From Symploca sp. SIO3C6 (GTDB lineage Bacteria; Cyanobacteriota; Cyanobacteriia; Cyanobacteriales; Coleofasciculaceae): a stretch of DNA of 44,097 nucleotides. Position 1 is the first letter of the stretch. Each line of letters begins with the position of its first letter. The translations under genes were made by a program, and so were the position numbers. The DNA lies in contig JAAHHJ010000044.1 in the NCBI GenBank assembly GCA_010692425.1, positions 1 to 44,097 of the forward strand. Reading direction: 5' to 3'. The notes beneath the pieces are model-generated. The model was not told where the DNA came from and made no database searches. It worked only from the letters and a program-made list of their open reading frames with translations. Positions 8,756 through 17,741 of the stretch are shown here, in pieces.

Positions 8756-8991
8756 CTAAAACTCCGCGAGGGTACTGCGACCATAATATGCAGATTTGGT
8801 TGTAGGGGAATCGCGGCCAGGGTGTAGCACCTAGACAACTGAAGATCTGGGGTTTTACAAGGAAATGCATCTGTTAACTGATGTTGCCTCTTGTATGTAA
8901 AATCTTCTTCGATAGTTGTGAGCATCGCTTGTCGCCAGGCTTGAGCTAAGTCTTGTATTTGCTCTCGCTGAAGATGGAATTCTTTGATCAA
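8737..8991 (-). CDS. Small hypothetical protein overlapping the response-regulator start
   Basis: This is an 84-residue frame with an ATG at 8991. It has a helical N-terminus ([26 protein letters not shown]) and a beta-like C-terminus ([20 protein letters not shown]). Its last 19 bases overlap the start of the response regulator on the same strand, which suggests translational coupling. I do not recognise a family. The amphipathic composition and the overlap argue for a real gene, but no homologs can be checked here. Confidence 0.42.
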   Translation of the reverse strand: MIKEFHLQREQIQDLAQAWRQAMLTTIEEDFTYKRQHQLTDAFPCKTPDLQLSRCYTLAAIPLQPNLHIMVAVPSRSFRWLKKS

Positions 8992-9091
8992 CTATGCTGT
9001 CTGAGCCTCTAGCCTTGACTACAGGAAGACAATCACGCTAGGAACACCAGCGGCAATAAAAAAAGTGATAAAAAGATAATATCCTCCTCAT

Positions 9092-10324
9092 ATGTCTATT
9101 TGCTATAGTGTCAATATAGTAGATATTGCTGCCAATTATTTATACCCAATGACCTCCTATTCTTTTGATCACTTCTGTGATCTAACAATAGATTCTAACG
9201 TTGTTGAAGCTAATACTAAATTTGCTTTTAAGCTCTTCCAGAAAATTCTCAAGCAGGAAGGAGAAAAGAACGTTTTTGTCTCCCCTATCAGTGTGGCAAT
9301 TGCTCTGATTATGACTTATAACGGGGCCAGTGGTGACACTCAACAGGCAATGGCAAAGACTCTAGAATTGCAAGGCATAAGTCTAGAAAAAGTCAATGAA
9401 GCCAATGCTTCCTTAGTAAGGAGCTTAGAAAATGCTGACTCTGATGTCAAGCTCTCAGTTTCTAACTCTCTTTGGGCAAGACAAGGCATCGATTTCTATC
9501 CAGAGTTCATTCAAACCAACCAACAGTTTTATGATGCCAAGATTCAAGTTATTGACTTCGATAATCCTCATTCCCCTAAGGTAATCAACAGTTGGGTTAA
9601 AAAACATACTCAGGGTAAAATAGAAAAAATTATTGACAACACTGAAATAGATGGTATCCTTCTCTTACTTAACGCTATTTATTTCAAAGGTAATTGGACA
9701 GAGAAGTTTGATCATAATTTAACAGTTAAGCTACCATTCTATCTATTGAATGGTACTACCAAATATCACCCACTGATGTCTGGGAGCGGTAGTTATAACT
9801 ACTATGAGAATGAAATTTTTCAAGCTGTAAGTTTACCTTATGGGGAGGAAAGACTTAGTTTTTATATTTTCTTACCTCGTAAAAGCACTACTCTTGAATC
9901 TTTTCAACAGCAGCTAAGTATGAAAAACTGGCAAAAATGGATCAAGGAGTTTAAGTTAAGGGATGGGACAATTAAACTACCTCGCTTTAAATTAGAATAT
10001 GAGCTTCAACTCAAGGATGTTCTAAGTAATTTGGGCATGGCAGTAGCTTTCACTAAGCAAGCAGATTTTGCTAATATGACCCCTATTTCTACTAATTCTA
10101 ATCCAGTAGTTATCAAGGAAGTCAAGCACAAAACTTTCATAGAAGTTAACGAAGAGGGAACTGAAGCTGCAGCGGTGACTGAAGTATTTGACATTACCAT
10201 AGGTGGTTTTATTCCCTTTGAGGAACCATTCCAGATGGTAGTTGATCGTCCTTTCTACTGTGGGATTGGGGATAATCAAACGGGAACGGTTCTATTTATG
10301 GGTCAGGTTGTAGAACCAATGTAA
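9092..10324 (+). CDS. Serpin-family protease inhibitor
   Basis: This protein of about 410 residues has the full serpin fold. Markers are KNVFVSPISVAIALIMTYNGASGDT (start of the core), LLLLNAIYFKGNW, VSLPYG and the closing QMVVDRPFYCGI. The reactive-centre hinge reads VNEEGTEAAAVTEVFD (about residues 352-367), with the E-G-T-small-residue pattern of inhibitory serpins, so it can probably trap serine or cysteine proteases. There is no clear signal peptide. The first 19 residues may be extra, because a second ATG at 9149 also gives a complete core and neither has a strong ribosome site. It is a lone gene that converges on ctaD. Serpins are scattered in bacteria, so transfer is possible. Confidence 0.93.
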   Translation: MSICYSVNIVDIAANYLYPMTSYSFDHFCDLTIDSNVVEANTKFAFKLFQKILKQEGEKNVFVSPISVAIALIMTYNGASGDTQQAMAKTLELQGISLEKVNEANASLVRSLENADSDVKLSVSNSLWARQGIDFYPEFIQTNQQFYDAKIQVIDFDNPHSPKVINSWVKKHTQGKIEKIIDNTEIDGILLLLNAIYFKGNWTEKFDHNLTVKLPFYLLNGTTKYHPLMSGSGSYNYYENEIFQAVSLPYGEERLSFYIFLPRKSTTLESFQQQLSMKNWQKWIKEFKLRDGTIKLPRFKLEYELQLKDVLSNLGMAVAFTKQADFANMTPISTNSNPVVIKEVKHKTFIEVNEEGTEAAAVTEVFDITIGGFIPFEEPFQMVVDRPFYCGIGDNQTGTVLFMGQVVEPM

Positions 10325-10402
10325 GCTTGTGGATCACTTATTTGCAAGAATCAATTGGTGGCATACTTGCTGGACTCTGAAATTGAGGCTTTATGTGTTA
10401 CT

Positions 10403-10426
10403 AGGGGCGTACCGCCTTACGCCCCT
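10403..10426. terminator. Hairpin between converging serpin and ctaD genes
   Basis: The perfect 9-bp inverted repeat AGGGGCGTA / TACGCCCCT has a 6-base loop. It lies between convergent genes and may end transcripts from both sides, but there is no long T-run. It could equally be a small repeat of the kind frequent in cyanobacterial spacers. Confidence 0.45.
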
Positions 10427-10502
10427 ACTTTGAATTGGTAGATTTTAACTAACGGTAGCTAGCCCTATCAGGAATGAGGACAACCATCTATATTCCCGCT
10501 AA

Positions 10503-12191
10503 TTACCTTGTTTCTGCACTAACTTCAGCAAGTAATTCCTCAACTGGTTGAGAACTATCCGCCTTATGAGTATCGATACCGTAATCATAAGGGTCTGCCC
10601 ATAAAATCGGCTCCTCATCAAAGTTCTCAATCGCTGGAGGAGAGGTAGTCTGCCACTCTAAGCTTAAGGCTTTCCAGGGATTTTTACCCGCTTTTTCTCC
10701 CCAATTGATACTCCAAATCATGTTAATCACAAAGGGGATAGTGGAAACCGCCGTCAGATAGGCCCCCACTGTACAGAGGATATTGAGGTCTTGGAATTGT
10801 GGGTCATACATGGCAATGCGGCGATTCATACCAATCAAACCCAACTGGTGCATGGGCATGAAAGTCAGGTTCATACCAATGAAAGTTAGGGCAAAGTGAA
10901 TTCTGCCCCAAGTTTCATTAACCATGCGCCCAGTCATCTTGGGGAACCAGTGGTAAACTGCTGCATATAGACCTAAAACTGCTCCTCCAAACAGAACATA
11001 GTGGAAGTGGGCAACGATAAAGTAGGTATCGTGGACGTGAATATCAAAGGGAACCGACGCCACCATCACACCACTTAAACCACCGATTAAGAAGGAAGAA
11101 ATAAAACCCATGCCGAAAAGCATGGAACTGTTGAGACTGATTTTACCGCCCCAAATCGTGGCACACCAGCCAAATACTTTAATGCCCGTGGGTACAGCGA
11201 TTAGCATTGTGGCTGCCATGAAAAATATCCGCAACCAGCCAGGGGTACCACTGGTAAACATGTGGTGTACCCAGACAATTAGGCCCAAAAAGGCAATCAA
11301 TAAACTAGAATAAGCGATCGCACGATAACCAAAAATTGGTTTGCGGGCATGTACTGGCAATACTTCCGAAATCAGCCCAAAGAAGGGCAGAACCATGATA
11401 TAAACTGCTGGGTGGGAGTAAAACCAGAACAGGTGTTGATAGACAATTGGGTCCCCTCCGCCAGTAGCGCGAAAAAAGCTTGTCCCAGCAATCAAGTCAA
11501 AAGCTAAGAGTACTGCACCACCAGCCAAAACGGAGGTAGAACTAATAACTAGGGCAGAAACCGCCAGCATTGACCAGCAAAATAGCGGCATCTGGTGTAG
11601 ATTCATGCTGGGTATGCGCATCTTCAAGATTGTAGTAACAAAGTTAATTGCCCCTAGAATTGAAGATGTCCCAATCAGTAGAATACTCAAAATCCACAGT
11701 AGCTGGCCGTTATGAGAACTGATTAAGCTTAAGGGAGGATAAGAAGTCCAACCAGCTTCTGGAGCACCGACGAAAAATGCAGCTAGGAGTAACAAGCCCC
11801 CTGGAGGTAACATCCAAAAGGCAACGGCATTGAGTTTAGGAAATGCCATATCCTTGGCACCAATCATCAACGGGATTAGGTAGTTAGCGAAGGCAGCACC
11901 AGCCGGAATAATCCACAGGAAGATCATAATCGTCCCGTGCATGGTCATCATGCGATTGTACATCAGAGGACTGACGAAATCTGGATCAGGCGTTGCTAAC
12001 TCTGTACGAACCCCCTCAGCGAGTGCGCCGCCGATGAAGCTGAAGAAAAAGGATGTAACTAGGTATTGAATCCCAATTACTTTGTGGTCAGTGTTGAAGG
12101 TAAAGTAATCTTGCCAACGCCTAACATGTTCTTGTTGATGAACTGGATCTGCGTCCTTGTGGGCTTTGGTTTGTTCTTGTTGCATCGCCAT
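10503..12191 (-). CDS. ctaD: Cytochrome c oxidase subunit I, second copy
   Basis: This 562-residue heme-copper oxidase subunit I has about 12 membrane segments. Catalytic motifs are present: MHGTIMIFLWI (low-spin heme a ligand), FWFYSHPAVYIM (CuB ligand and cross-linked tyrosine), VWVHHMFTSG (CuB histidines) and VHDTYFIVAHFHYVLFGG (heme ligands). It is very similar along its whole length to the ctaD at 14304-15989, including the N-terminal HQQEHVRRWQDYFTFNTDHKVIG and the C-terminal EPILWADPYDYGIDTHKAD. It therefore looks like a duplicate now separated from ctaCDE by the VOC gene. Differences cluster at the two ends and near residues 160-240. No associated subunit II or III gene lies next to it. 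Confidence 0.95.
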   Translation of the reverse strand: MAMQQEQTKAHKDADPVHQQEHVRRWQDYFTFNTDHKVIGIQYLVTSFFFSFIGGALAEGVRTELATPDPDFVSPLMYNRMMTMHGTIMIFLWIIPAGAAFANYLIPLMIGAKDMAFPKLNAVAFWMLPPGGLLLLAAFFVGAPEAGWTSYPPLSLISSHNGQLLWILSILLIGTSSILGAINFVTTILKMRIPSMNLHQMPLFCWSMLAVSALVISSTSVLAGGAVLLAFDLIAGTSFFRATGGGDPIVYQHLFWFYSHPAVYIMVLPFFGLISEVLPVHARKPIFGYRAIAYSSLLIAFLGLIVWVHHMFTSGTPGWLRIFFMAATMLIAVPTGIKVFGWCATIWGGKISLNSSMLFGMGFISSFLIGGLSGVMVASVPFDIHVHDTYFIVAHFHYVLFGGAVLGLYAAVYHWFPKMTGRMVNETWGRIHFALTFIGMNLTFMPMHQLGLIGMNRRIAMYDPQFQDLNILCTVGAYLTAVSTIPFVINMIWSINWGEKAGKNPWKALSLEWQTTSPPAIENFDEEPILWADPYDYGIDTHKADSSQPVEELLAEVSAETR

Positions 12192-12227
12192 AAGATTTTA
12201 TCTTGACCAGTGGATTGGCTGTTGATT

Positions 12228-12284
12228 GTTCATAGTTCATAGCTCATGGTTCATTGCTCATAGCTCATAGCTCATGGTTCATTG
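12228..12284. repeat. GTTCATA/GCTCATG short-repeat array
   Basis: About eight degenerate heptamers of the form G(T/C)TCAT(A/G/T) follow each other. The same arrays form the left boundary of the hairpin elements at 18648, 21116 and 39173. Here the hairpin core and right arm are missing. Confidence 0.85.
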
Positions 12285-12671
12285 CCATCAACTAATGGAC
12301 AAATCAACGCTTGACTTTCCTGGAAATTTGTTTATTGACAAGTTAAAAATTTTGAAGACTGGCTGAGTACCTTCAAGATTGGTTACAAGATCTAGGTTAA
12401 ATGTATCCAATTTACTTGACAAATCTACAATACTAAATATTGTCAAATTTGATATCCAAGTCTCTCCCTTCGGGAGTACTTAATTAGGGCTATAACCCAT
12501 ATATAGTAAAGGACAGCAGCGTTTTGTCTTCGCGCTACTGCCCCCAGATTTTTTAAGATTTAGTTTATTTTTGCCTACTCTCTGAAGCCAAGTTTCTGAA
12601 TCCAGTCACCAAAAAAAATTGAACCTAAGTTCTATATAAAAGCGATGAGAGCTGCCTGGGAATAGCTAAGA

Positions 12672-12715
12672 GTCTTGATTTAACAATTTAACTGTCTTGA
12701 TTTAACAATTTAACT
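12672..12715. repeat. Perfect 22-bp tandem duplication
   Basis: The unit begins GTCTTGATTTAAC, ends AATTTAACT and occurs twice without change, about 100 bp upstream of the VOC gene. It may be a doubled regulator site or a slippage product. Confidence 0.85.
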
Positions 12716-12816
12716 ATTGACTGGCGACTCAAGTTGGTTTAAGTTCAAGACCAAGATTGCATTCTTTAAGACATCGCAGTCGCTCTGTGTAAACTAGAAT
12801 ACAATTTAGAATCATC

Positions 12817-13380
12817 ATGCTAGCAAATACCAATATTGAATCAACCGGACTTAACCTAGAAAAAGCCTATCGAAAGGTAATGAAGGCTGTCATTGTCCTC
12901 TTCAGTGTTACATTTGTTCTACTTGTTTTTCCGTGGCTAACTTCCACAGCATCTGCAGGACCAGGTGGAACGTCAGTAAAAGGATGGGTAACACGATTTG
13001 ATGTCGTTGATGTAAAGAAATCTGTGGCTTGGTACGAGGATGTACTTGGCATGAAGCTTAGTCTTGATGCCTTACCTTATTATGGGCAAGTTTCCTATCC
13101 AGAATACCCTGATACGCAAATTGGACTCAATAGTAATGCTTCTCCTGCATCGGGAAAAGCGACAGCTACAATCGTTGTCAATGATATTAATGTAGCCCGA
13201 GATAGCATCGTCTCTGCAGGTGTTGATGTTGAACCAATTTGCTCTGCTGGTCCAGATGTAGTGCTTGCCTTCTTTTGCGATCCTGATGGCAATAATTTGG
13301 CTCTTCGTCAGGACGGTATTACTATTACACCACCTCTGCCATACTGTGGAGCCCCTAAATGCAATAATTGCGCTTCCTAA
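12817..13380 (+). CDS. Exported VOC-superfamily (glyoxalase/bleomycin-resistance fold) protein
   Basis: This 187-residue protein has a hydrophobic export segment at about 23-45 (VIVLFSVTFVLLVFPWL) followed by TASAGP, which looks like a signal-peptidase site, although a retained anchor is also possible. One VOC unit follows, with TRFDVVDVKKSVAWYEDVLGMKL and later AFFCDPDGNNLALRQD, the two conserved edges of the betaalphabetabetabeta modules. The C-terminus is cysteine-rich (CGAPKCNNCAS). It is embedded between ctaE and the second ctaD on the opposite strand. VOC proteins are metal-dependent isomerases, dioxygenases or binding proteins, and the substrate is unknown. A periplasmic metal or thiol role near the oxidase genes is speculation from position and cysteines. 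Confidence 0.82.
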   Translation: MLANTNIESTGLNLEKAYRKVMKAVIVLFSVTFVLLVFPWLTSTASAGPGGTSVKGWVTRFDVVDVKKSVAWYEDVLGMKLSLDALPYYGQVSYPEYPDTQIGLNSNASPASGKATATIVVNDINVARDSIVSAGVDVEPICSAGPDVVLAFFCDPDGNNLALRQDGITITPPLPYCGAPKCNNCAS

Positions 13381-13473
13381 CTGAAAAAAGATTGTTAATG
13401 CCTAAGTCCTAAAAGTGAATAGGGAATAGACAATTTTTATTAATTTCCTTCCCTATTCCTTGCTAGCAAATGT

Positions 13474-14097
13474 CTAATAGAGCAAATACACTAGCGTGAA
13501 CAGAACAATCCAGATTACGTCAACAAAGTGCCAGTAAATCTCGGCTGCTTCTACACCAAAGTGCTTCTCGGCAGAGTAATGACCTGGTTGGCGAGAGCGC
13601 CACAGTACTGATAAAATTAGACCCAAACCACAGGCAACGTGTAAACCGTGGAAACCAGTTAGGACATAAAAATAACTGGCAAATAGGTTAGCAGTTAAAC
13701 CAAATTCCGCATGGCTGTACTCATATGCTTGTCCACCCAGGAAGAGGGCACCCATTAAAGCAGTGATTCCAAACCAAACTTGCAAGCCAGAGAGGTCATT
13801 CTTTTTCAATGCACTTTGACCTTTGTGCATCACAAAACTGCTTGATACCAGGATGACGGTATTAATGGTAGGCAGTAATAGTTCGATTTCTGAGCCTTCT
13901 GGCGGCCAATTAATGACGCTAGCTTTGTAAAGTATAAAAGCCACAAACAGACTAGCAAACATCATCGTATCAGCAATCAGGAACATATATATCCCGAACA
14001 TGCGATGATCAGGATGTTCCTCATGATGGCTAATTACCTCCGCAGGTGGATGATAATTGAGGACAGTTTTAGACTCATCTATGGTTGAACCTTGCAT
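13474..14097 (-). CDS. ctaE: Cytochrome c oxidase subunit III
   Basis: This subunit III is about 207 residues and has five membrane segments. It contains DHRMFGIYMFLIADTMMFAS, VSSSFVMHKGQSAL and the closing YWHFVDVIWIVLFTLVYLLY, as in cyanobacterial CtaE. I place the start at ATG 14097 because AAGGA lies 7-11 bases upstream and the family starts near MQGSTIDESKT. The frame stays open for 41 more codons to 14220, but that part encodes a Pro/Ser repeat made by the GGGGGAGA minisatellite. The gene lies downstream of ctaD (206 bp) on the same strand and completes ctaCDE. Confidence 0.92.
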   Translation of the reverse strand: MQGSTIDESKTVLNYHPPAEVISHHEEHPDHRMFGIYMFLIADTMMFASLFVAFILYKASVINWPPEGSEIELLLPTINTVILVSSSFVMHKGQSALKKNDLSGLQVWFGITALMGALFLGGQAYEYSHAEFGLTANLFASYFYVLTGFHGLHVACGLGLILSVLWRSRQPGHYSAEKHFGVEAAEIYWHFVDVIWIVLFTLVYLLY

Positions 14098-14150
14098 AAA
14101 TTCCTTGAGATGACTTGCAATGGGACTTTGAGTAATTTTTTGTTTGGAAG

Positions 14151-14196
14151 TGGGAGGGGGAGAGGGGGAGAGGGGGAGAGGGGGAGAAGGGGAGAA
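14151..14196. repeat. GGGGGAGA minisatellite in the ctaD-ctaE spacer
   Basis: About five tandem 8-base units (GGGGGAGA and close variants) lie between ctaD and ctaE. On the minus strand they encode SPSPPLPLSPSPPP in frame with ctaE, upstream of the likely start. Related G/A-rich tracts are at about 5494-5540 and 36360-36380. Confidence 0.88.
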
Positions 14197-14303
14197 TTTT
14201 GTATACAAACATCCCATCACACCTTCGACAACTCCCTATCCTTAGTTCCTCTTGCCTCCTGTCCCTTCCATCTCTTACAAAAGTATCTTGTGCAAGAGTG
14301 CTA

Positions 14304-15989
14304 CTAAACCTCTGCACCAACTTCAACTAGCAATTCCTCAACGGTTTGAGAATCATCAGCTTTGTGAGTATCGATCCCGTAGTCATAGGGCCCAGCCCAT
14401 AAAACTGGTTCCTCATCAAAGTTTTCGATTGCTGGAGGAGAAGTGGTCTGCCACTCTAAAGTTAATGCCTTCCAGGGATTATTGCCTGCTTTCTCTCCTC
14501 GATTGATACTCCAGAGCATATTGATCACAAAGGGTATAATCGAAATGGCAGTTAGGTAGGCTCCGGCTGTGCAAAGCTGATTAAGGTCTTGCAATTGCGG
14601 GTCATACATCGCAATCCGTCGATTCATGCCCACTAGACCTAATTTATGCATGGGCAAGAAGGTTAGGTTCATGCCCAGGAAAGTCAGGACAAAGTGAATT
14701 CTCCCCAAAGTTTCATTGACCATGCGCCCAGTCATCTTCGGGAACCAGTGGTAGACTGCAGAGAAAATACCAGTAACTGCACCACCAAATAGAACATAGT
14801 GGAAATGACCAACGACAAAGTAGGTATCGTGGACATGAAGGTCAAAGGTAGCTGAAGCTAGCATGACACCACTTAAGCCTCCTACCAAAAATAGGGCAAT
14901 AAAGCCGATGCCGAAGAGCATAGCACTATTGAGTCTAATTTTGCCTCCCCAAATTGTCGCAGTCCAGCCAAATACTTTAATACCTGTAGGTACAGCAATT
15001 AGCATTGTGGCTGCCATGAAGAACATCCGCAACCAGCCAGGGGTACCACTGGTAAACATGTGGTGTGCCCAGACAATTAAGCCCAAAAAGGCAATTAATA
15101 AACTAGAATAGGCGATCGCGCGATAACCGAAAACTGGCTTGCGAGCATGTACTGGCAGTACTTCCGATACTAACCCAAAGAAGGGCAGAACCATAATGTA
15201 AACTGCTGGGTGAGAGTAGAACCAGAATAGGTGTTGGTAGACTACTGGATCTCCTCCTCCTGCGGGATTAAAGAAGCTGGTACCAGCGATTAAGTCAAAG
15301 GAAAGTAGAACTAAAGCTCCTGCCAATACTGAGGTAGAACTGACAATTAGAGCTGAAACTGCTAACATTGCCCAGCAAAAGAGCGGCATTTTATGCAGTC
15401 CCATGCTAGGTATGCGCATCTTCAACATGGTGGTGATAAAGTTAATTGCACCCAAAATTGAAGATGTTCCAATCAGCAGAATACTCAGAATCCACAGCAC
15501 TTGGCCCCAAAAGGAACTAACTACACTCAAAGGAGGATAAGAAGTCCAACCTGCTTCTGGGGCCCCGACGAGGAAGCTAACCAACAGCAACAGGGCTCCT
15601 GGAGGTGCCATCCAAAAGGCAACAGCATTTAGCTTAGGAAATGCCATGTCCTTAGCACCGATCATTAAAGGGATCAGGTAGTTAGCAAAGGCAGCACCAG
15701 CAGGGACAATTGCCAGGAAAATCATCATTGTCCCGTGCATGGTCATTAGTCGATTGTAAAGCAGAGGGCTGACAAAATCTGGATCGGGTGTTGCCAACTC
15801 TGTACGAATCGCCTCAGCCATTAAGCCACCAACCACACTGAAGACAAAGGCGGTGACTAGGTACTGAATCCCAATAACCTTATGGTCCGTATTGAAGGTG
15901 AAGTAGTCTTGCCAACGCCTAACGTGTTCCTGTTGATGAATTTGACCTGTATCCTTAGGAGGGTTTGGTTTTTCTAGTTGTGTCGTCAT
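14304..15989 (-). CDS. ctaD: Cytochrome c oxidase subunit I (ctaCDE copy)
   Basis: This is a 561-residue subunit I with all the heme and CuB ligands: MHGTMMIFLAI, FWFYSHPAVYIM, VWAHHMFTSG and VHDTYFVVGHFHYVLFGG. It is the catalytic core of the aa3-type terminal oxidase in the thylakoid and/or plasma membrane, reducing oxygen with electrons from cytochrome c6 or plastocyanin by way of CuA in CtaC. It is the middle gene of ctaC-ctaD-ctaE on the minus strand, which identifies it as the ancestral-position copy relative to the one at 10503. The start is ATG 15989. Confidence 0.96.
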   Translation of the reverse strand: MTTQLEKPNPPKDTGQIHQQEHVRRWQDYFTFNTDHKVIGIQYLVTAFVFSVVGGLMAEAIRTELATPDPDFVSPLLYNRLMTMHGTMMIFLAIVPAGAAFANYLIPLMIGAKDMAFPKLNAVAFWMAPPGALLLLVSFLVGAPEAGWTSYPPLSVVSSFWGQVLWILSILLIGTSSILGAINFITTMLKMRIPSMGLHKMPLFCWAMLAVSALIVSSTSVLAGALVLLSFDLIAGTSFFNPAGGGDPVVYQHLFWFYSHPAVYIMVLPFFGLVSEVLPVHARKPVFGYRAIAYSSLLIAFLGLIVWAHHMFTSGTPGWLRMFFMAATMLIAVPTGIKVFGWTATIWGGKIRLNSAMLFGIGFIALFLVGGLSGVMLASATFDLHVHDTYFVVGHFHYVLFGGAVTGIFSAVYHWFPKMTGRMVNETLGRIHFVLTFLGMNLTFLPMHKLGLVGMNRRIAMYDPQLQDLNQLCTAGAYLTAISIIPFVINMLWSINRGEKAGNNPWKALTLEWQTTSPPAIENFDEEPVLWAGPYDYGIDTHKADDSQTVEELLVEVGAEV

Positions 15990-16257
15990 AGGAAATTCTA
16001 TTTTTACAGATGCACTACGGTGAGATAGTTGCTTAATGTTTAAGGGTTAAAGTTTGTAGACTCGCAGTTGCTGGCTGAGGATTTAGGTTGAAGGTTAGGG
16101 AAATTCCCAATAGCCTTCAACTGTTTACAAAGATGCCTTTTGGTACACTCCTTTTCACCAAAAAGAGTACTCAGTAGCTTTCAACCTCAACTATCCTCCT
16201 GCTTTGAAGAGGAACTTCCCGCGAGTTTAGACTTACCTAATAACTAATCGCCTAAAG

Positions 16258-17277
16258 CTAATTGCTTGTGGCTGAGAATTCGGTAATATTCTCATGGGAA
16301 GCATGTAGATGTTCTATGGTTTGGGCGTCAACTCCCATCTCTGAGCCATAGGGAGCTAGAAATTCTTGATCCGACAATTCGGCAGGATTAGCAGCAACTG
16401 CTTGTTCGAGATTGTCTGTGCTAGCTATTTGCTGCTCTTGAATCCATTGCTGATAGTCCTCTGGTGTATGGACAAAGATTTGGCTTTTCATGGAGCCGTG
16501 GTAAGATCCGCAAAGCTCAGCACAAATGATTGGGTATTGACCAACTCTGGTAGCTGTAAATCGCATCTGCGCTGTACGACCAGGGATTGCATCTTGCTTA
16601 ATCCGGAATTCTGGCATCCAAAAGGCGTGTAAAACGTCAGTGGCAGTGATATTGAGCTTTACTTCCTGTCCCATAGGGATGTGCAATTCCCCAGAAACTA
16701 TGCCAGTGTCAGGATAGGTAAAAATCCAAGCATACTGTAAGCCCATAACATCTACAGATAGAGCAGGGTCTTTACCTTGATTTTCGGGAGAAGCACCAAG
16801 ACCAAGGGCAATTTGTCCTTGATTTGGAGCCATGGCAATCAGACTGCGGTCAGAATCACTAGGTGATACCTGTTGAGAATCTGCCATCTCTGTAGAAGCA
16901 CCCCCACCACTAGCCATGGGATCGAGTCCTCCCATCCGGTTGTAGACCTCAAAGCTGTAGATGGAGAGTACCAGGACAATAACTACAGGAATTGCTGTCC
17001 AGACAATCTCTAGAGGAACATTACCATGGGTTGGTGGTCCATCTGTTTCGTCACCCTTAGGCTTGCGAAACTTGAATATTGAAATAATCAGTGCCCCTTC
17101 AATGAGGATGAATAATGCTGTGGCGATGGTAATCATCAGGTTAAAGAGACCATCTACCTCGAGGGCTTCTTCAGAGGCAGCCACTGGCATTAAACCATGA
17201 TTTTGACCGACCCAAAGGCTGATCAAGGTGATGGCAATACCAGCAATAAGAGTTGCTATTGGAGTTGGAATATTCAC
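16258..17277 (-). CDS. ctaC: Cytochrome c oxidase subunit II
   Basis: This 339-residue subunit II has two membrane segments (about 5-25 and 45-68) followed by a third hydrophobic stretch, VIVLVLSIYSF. The cupredoxin domain carries the CuA site: the histidine in DVLHAFWMPEFRIKQD and the cluster CAELCGSYHGSM (about 232-243), with both cysteines, the histidine and the methionine. A low-complexity GGASTEMADSQQ insert (about 120-150) and a glutamine/alanine-rich tail extend it past the usual length. It is the first gene of ctaCDE, 268 bp upstream of ctaD. Its divergent neighbour is ctaA, so synthesis of heme A and oxidase can be co-regulated from the spacer. Confidence 0.95.
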   Translation of the reverse strand: MNIPTPIATLIAGIAITLISLWVGQNHGLMPVAASEEALEVDGLFNLMITIATALFILIEGALIISIFKFRKPKGDETDGPPTHGNVPLEIVWTAIPVVIVLVLSIYSFEVYNRMGGLDPMASGGGASTEMADSQQVSPSDSDRSLIAMAPNQGQIALGLGASPENQGKDPALSVDVMGLQYAWIFTYPDTGIVSGELHIPMGQEVKLNITATDVLHAFWMPEFRIKQDAIPGRTAQMRFTATRVGQYPIICAELCGSYHGSMKSQIFVHTPEDYQQWIQEQQIASTDNLEQAVAANPAELSDQEFLAPYGSEMGVDAQTIEHLHASHENITEFSATSN

Positions 17278-17741
17278 GGTTAAGAAGTTGAATGCTTTTC
17301 TTCTATTTTTAGCAAAACTGTGTCAGGTCAGGTGTCAAAATTAAGGCGATTTTGCTTTAATTTGATTTGGTTTTGACCTGGTTTTAATCTAGGTACACCA
17401 TTACCTTTATAGCAGTTCTGCTCGACCTTATACTGAGGTTAAGACAAGTAATTGGTCAATTAAGTCATAAGTGAACAAAAATTAAAGCTTCAACCTGCAT
17501 TTTAAGTATCTTTCTCTAGTGTTATTTGGGAAATTTAAACTATTTGTAATGATCGAATTGTGATGAAATTGACTGTCAAATTAAAGGTTAATATTTTCTC
17601 AAGATCGGTGACAATCTGAAAAAATATGTAAAGTTATCGAGGTGTTGGTGAAGGGTAGTTAGAGTGGTAAATAGAGTCGGCGAGTTTATAATGAGCCCTT
17701 CGTCGTATCTATAAACAATCGGTTTTTCATTTATTTAATCT
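17278..17741. other. Divergent ctaC-ctaA control region
   Basis: These 464 bp are AT-rich and have no gene. A TATAAT hexamer at 17687-17692, 50 bp before the ctaA start, is a good -10 candidate; no clear -35 hexamer accompanies it. Promoters for ctaCDE must lie on the other side. I see no tandem repeats here, unlike most spacers in the window. Confidence 0.6.

Larger units (their letters stand above)
12192..12816. other. Divergent intergenic region between the second ctaD and the VOC gene
   Basis: These 625 bp have no gene. They hold a GTTCATA/GCTCATA-type array at 12228-12284, an AT-rich stretch, and a perfect 22-bp tandem duplication at 12672-12715. A TATATAA box at about 12633 might serve the VOC gene. 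Promoters for both divergent genes must lie here. Confidence 0.65.
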
